Origin: Candidatus Rifleibacteriota bacterium
Lineage (GTDB): Bacteria > Muiribacteriota > Ozemobacteria > Ozemobacterales > Ozemobacteraceae
Direction: 5' to 3'
Assembly (NCBI GenBank): GCA_015232575.1
Contig: JADFZL010000023.1
Span: 1 to 64,000 of the forward strand
DNA: 64,000 nucleotides
The notes beneath the pieces were generated by a model, which saw only the letters and a list, made by a program, of their open reading frames with translations, searched no databases and was not told where the DNA came from. This document shows positions 62,061 to 64,000 of this stretch, one piece after another. How positions within the stretch are numbered: position 1 is the stretch's first letter; each line of letters begins with the position of its first letter. The translations under genes were made by a program, and so were the position numbers.

Positions 62061-62092
62061 GTAAAAGAGAGAGCGTAAGCTCTCTCTTTTAC
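62061..62092 (+). terminator. Terminator of the RNA helicase gene
   Basis: GTAAAAGAGAGAGC pairs perfectly with GCTCTCTCTTTTAC around a GTAA loop, 50 nt past the stop. The U-rich side supports termination. Confidence 0.9.
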
Positions 62093-62215
62093 TTCTGGAA
62101 ATATTTGCAGAATAGGTATAAGTACTATGAGTATCTATGGAATTTGCATGATTGTTGTGTTAATATATGAACGAATATTCGAATGCGGTATTTCAACCGA
62201 GAGGAGCGTGTAAGA

Positions 62216-63268
62216 GTGGAAAAAGAAATGAAAGAATTCCTGAACGAAAAAACAAAAGAACTTTTAAATTCAATGTTTGATGGAGTTTATATTGTTGATA
62301 CATTTAGGAAAATTGTATTCTGGAACAAGGCCGCGGAAAAAATTACAGGTTATAAAGCTCATGATGTTATAGGAAAGTCATGCAGAGATAATATTCTTAA
62401 TCATATAGATGAAAATGGAAACCTGCTTTGTGTCGATAGTTGCCCTCTTCAGAAAAGCATGGATTGCGCTTGCGGTTGCCAAGGTAAGGTCTATCCAATG
62501 ACTTACTCAGGGCAGAGAATAACTGTTTCTACAAATATTGGTCCTATACGTGACGATACGGGTAAAATAATTGGTGGAATAGAAGTCTTCCGCGATATTA
62601 CTTCCGAGGAAAAACTTGCAATTATTCAGGAAAAGTTTCAGAAAATGATTAAACAATATGTTTCTGACAGCACTTTTGACTCGGTAATAAATTCTGTTGA
62701 TCAGAAAGCTGTTTTTACAGCTGGAATGAAAGATCTGACAGTTTTTTTCATGGATATCTGCAATTTTACAACAATGTCAGAGCAAATGATACCCCAGGAC
62801 ATTGTTAAATTGCTGAATATATTTTTTGCAAATACTTCTGTAGTTATTAAAAATAATTGCGGTGATATCGATAAATTCATCGGTGATTGTATTATGGCAA
62901 CATTTGTTGATGCACAGGATGCTGTAAACGTTGCTAAAACAATCACTCTTACAGGTATTTCAGAATTAAACAAAAGTTTGAATAGTATGGGACTTCCTTC
63001 GATAAAAGTCAGAATAGGTATCAATTCTGGTAATCTTGTACAGGGCGACATTGGTAGCGAAACAAGAAAAGATTTTACTGTTATTGGTGACGTTGTCAAT
63101 ACAGCTTCAAGAGTAGAATCTGCAGCGGAGCAGGGTTCCTTTCTGATCTCAGAAAGTACACTTGCCAGATTAGATAAAAAAAATGAGTTTGAATTTGTGA
63201 AAGAAATTTTGCTGAAAGGAAAAACTACTCCTATAAAGCTTTTCAAATTGAAAAAAGTTTATTCGTAA
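62216..63268 (+). CDS. PAS domain-class III nucleotidyl cyclase
   Basis: 350 residues from a GTG with GAGGAG 9 nt upstream; an ATG 12 nt later is the alternative. The N-terminal PAS domain (about 10-135) has NSMFDGVYIVDTFRKIVFWN and ITGYKAHDVIGKSC, a cysteine cluster CVDSCPLQKSMDCACGC and the end IEVFRDITSEE. The cyclase domain (about 170-340) has both metal Asp residues (VFFMDICNFT and FIGDCIMATF), substrate-reading Lys in GDIDKFIG, and TVIGDVVNTASRVES with the Asp, Asn and Arg. Lys plus Asp at the base-reading positions favours adenylate cyclase activity. No membrane segment: a cytoplasmic sensor. The PAS cysteines may sense redox or bind metal. Confidence 0.9.
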   Translation: MEKEMKEFLNEKTKELLNSMFDGVYIVDTFRKIVFWNKAAEKITGYKAHDVIGKSCRDNILNHIDENGNLLCVDSCPLQKSMDCACGCQGKVYPMTYSGQRITVSTNIGPIRDDTGKIIGGIEVFRDITSEEKLAIIQEKFQKMIKQYVSDSTFDSVINSVDQKAVFTAGMKDLTVFFMDICNFTTMSEQMIPQDIVKLLNIFFANTSVVIKNNCGDIDKFIGDCIMATFVDAQDAVNVAKTITLTGISELNKSLNSMGLPSIKVRIGINSGNLVQGDIGSETRKDFTVIGDVVNTASRVESAAEQGSFLISESTLARLDKKNEFEFVKEILLKGKTTPIKLFKLKKVYS

Positions 63269-63365
63269 ATAACTCTAAATGTGGTGGAAACGTCTTTTGA
63301 TTTGGAAATATCCTCTAAATGAATCTTTCAGATACTAATTTTAATTATTAATTTAAGGAGTTGTT

Positions 63366-64000
63366 ATGTTTGTGAGAAGTAATTTCTTGAGAGCTGTTTC
63401 TGTTTTTTGTGTTTTCTGTTGTTTTTTTCTGACAAATTATCTGTCAGCTGCTGATCTGAAGGCTATTGAAGCTGGAAGTTATGAAGAATGGGGACTGGCT
63501 AGAAGAGTAATTATGCATACTCCTGGTAATGAGCTTCAATTGGGAATTTACCATCCGGATGCAGCGTTGTTTGAAAGAGTTTTTTCTATTGATAAAGCTT
63601 CATTGGAACACAAAAACTACATTAGTCTGCTTGAGAAAAATGGGGCAAAAGTTCATACTGTAGTTGAAACTCTTTTGCAGGGAACACTTGATGAAAACGG
63701 AAATCCGAAGGAATCAAAAGAATTGGACGAACTTCGCAAATTTGCACGTCAGTTCATAACAGTTGATGCAACTTCAATTTCTGCTGAAGAACAGAAAAAC
63801 CAGGAAAAATATCTTGACGGTGTGATGAAACAGCTTGATCCAAAAGAACTTGTTTCGATAATTCTAAATCAGCCGGTTATCAAACTTGCAAAAACAGAAA
63901 TTAACACTGGCTATTCTGCTACTTATGAAATGAAGCCTGTAATGAATCTTTATTTCTGCCGCGATCAGATGATAACTACCGATAGAGGAGTCGTTATCAA
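63366..64000 (+). CDS. Arginine-deiminase-like protein with signal peptide (3' end outside window)
   Basis: AAGGAG lies 5 nt before the ATG. The first 29 residues form a signal peptide-like segment (FLRAVSVFCVFCCFFLTNYLSAA), absent from ordinary arginine deiminases. The mature part has EEWGLARRVIMHTPGNEL, DAALFERVFSIDKASLEHKNYISLLEKNGAKV and, at the end of the window, MKPVMNLYFCRDQMITTDRG. These correspond to the opening motifs of ArcA (HRPGxEL, the E-H-x-F-x-x-x-L region, and PNLYFTRD). The NLYFCRD Asp is part of the guanidino-binding site. The catalytic Cys and His are beyond the edge. An exported enzyme would convert arginine to citrulline outside the cytoplasm. Confidence 0.85.
   Translation, partial: MFVRSNFLRAVSVFCVFCCFFLTNYLSAADLKAIEAGSYEEWGLARRVIMHTPGNELQLGIYHPDAALFERVFSIDKASLEHKNYISLLEKNGAKVHTVVETLLQGTLDENGNPKESKELDELRKFARQFITVDATSISAEEQKNQEKYLDGVMKQLDPKELVSIILNQPVIKLAKTEINTGYSATYEMKPVMNLYFCRDQMITTDRGVVI

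Noticed and set aside
1..64000. tRNA and rRNA genes
   Set aside because: No tRNA-like TTCGA-loop sequence with matching acceptor stem was found. The many TTCGAAC strings belong to the attC-like end boxes.

Overview
The window looks like a chromosome segment of a Gram-negative-type, AT-rich bacterium (roughly 40% GC by eye). A TonB-dependent receptor and periplasmic sensor domains imply an outer membrane, while prepilin-like helices and many exported EF-hand and metallopeptidase proteins recall poorly cultured lineages such as Candidatus Riflebacteria/Ozemobacteria. That placement is a guess from gene style, not a database result.

Region 1 (1-14 kb). A truncated unknown CDS is followed by a dispersed repeat with a second repeat inside it. 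Then come the phosphatidylethanolamine genes psd-pssA, an exported NHL-propeller protein with a structured leader, a two-helix membrane protein, a histone-H1-tailed double-HTH protein, an M50B-like membrane peptidase, a 1775-residue exported protein, and a POT peptide transporter. The giant protein has two related halves with a pilin-like helix between them.

Region 2 (14-41 kb). This holds comB-like, an EF-hand protein, a four-gene signalling operon (TonB receptor, YfiR-like protein, CHASE8-type hybrid kinase, REC-kinase) and a CpxRA-like two-component pair divergent from a tandem-repeat EF-hand exported protein. An aconitase, secreted metallopeptidases, a GT39-like membrane glycosyltransferase with repeats inserted in frame, a Cys-rich exported protein and a GH99-like/metallopeptidase fusion follow. 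Four copies of a ~160 bp inverted-repeat element (A) and two copies of a ~115 bp element (B) are scattered here and in region 1.

Region 3 (about 41-60 kb). Short genes, nearly all on the minus strand, are separated by imperfect inverted repeats of 55-140 bp. These have the architecture of integron attC sites: AAC/GTT boxes, two pairing arms, and one extra base always in the same arm. Cargo includes VapBC-, HicAB-, HigBA-, BrnTA- and PIN-type toxin-antitoxin pairs, a second HicBA with a broken hicA, a HEPN protein, a DIP1984-family protein, a DUF2442/DUF4160 pair, a methyltransferase and a degenerate PilC-PilB-like fusion. Remnants of IS91 and IS21 and an IS66-family element (ISBst12-like) interrupt the array. 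I see no integron integrase here, so it is best described as a sedentary array lacking its integrase (CALIN-like), or the distal part of a larger integron. About 30 short hairpins with a GTGA loop fill its spacers.

Region 4 (60-64 kb). The core chromosome resumes with a DEAD-box RNA helicase with a long leader, a PAS-class III cyclase, and the start of an arginine-deiminase-like gene with a signal peptide.
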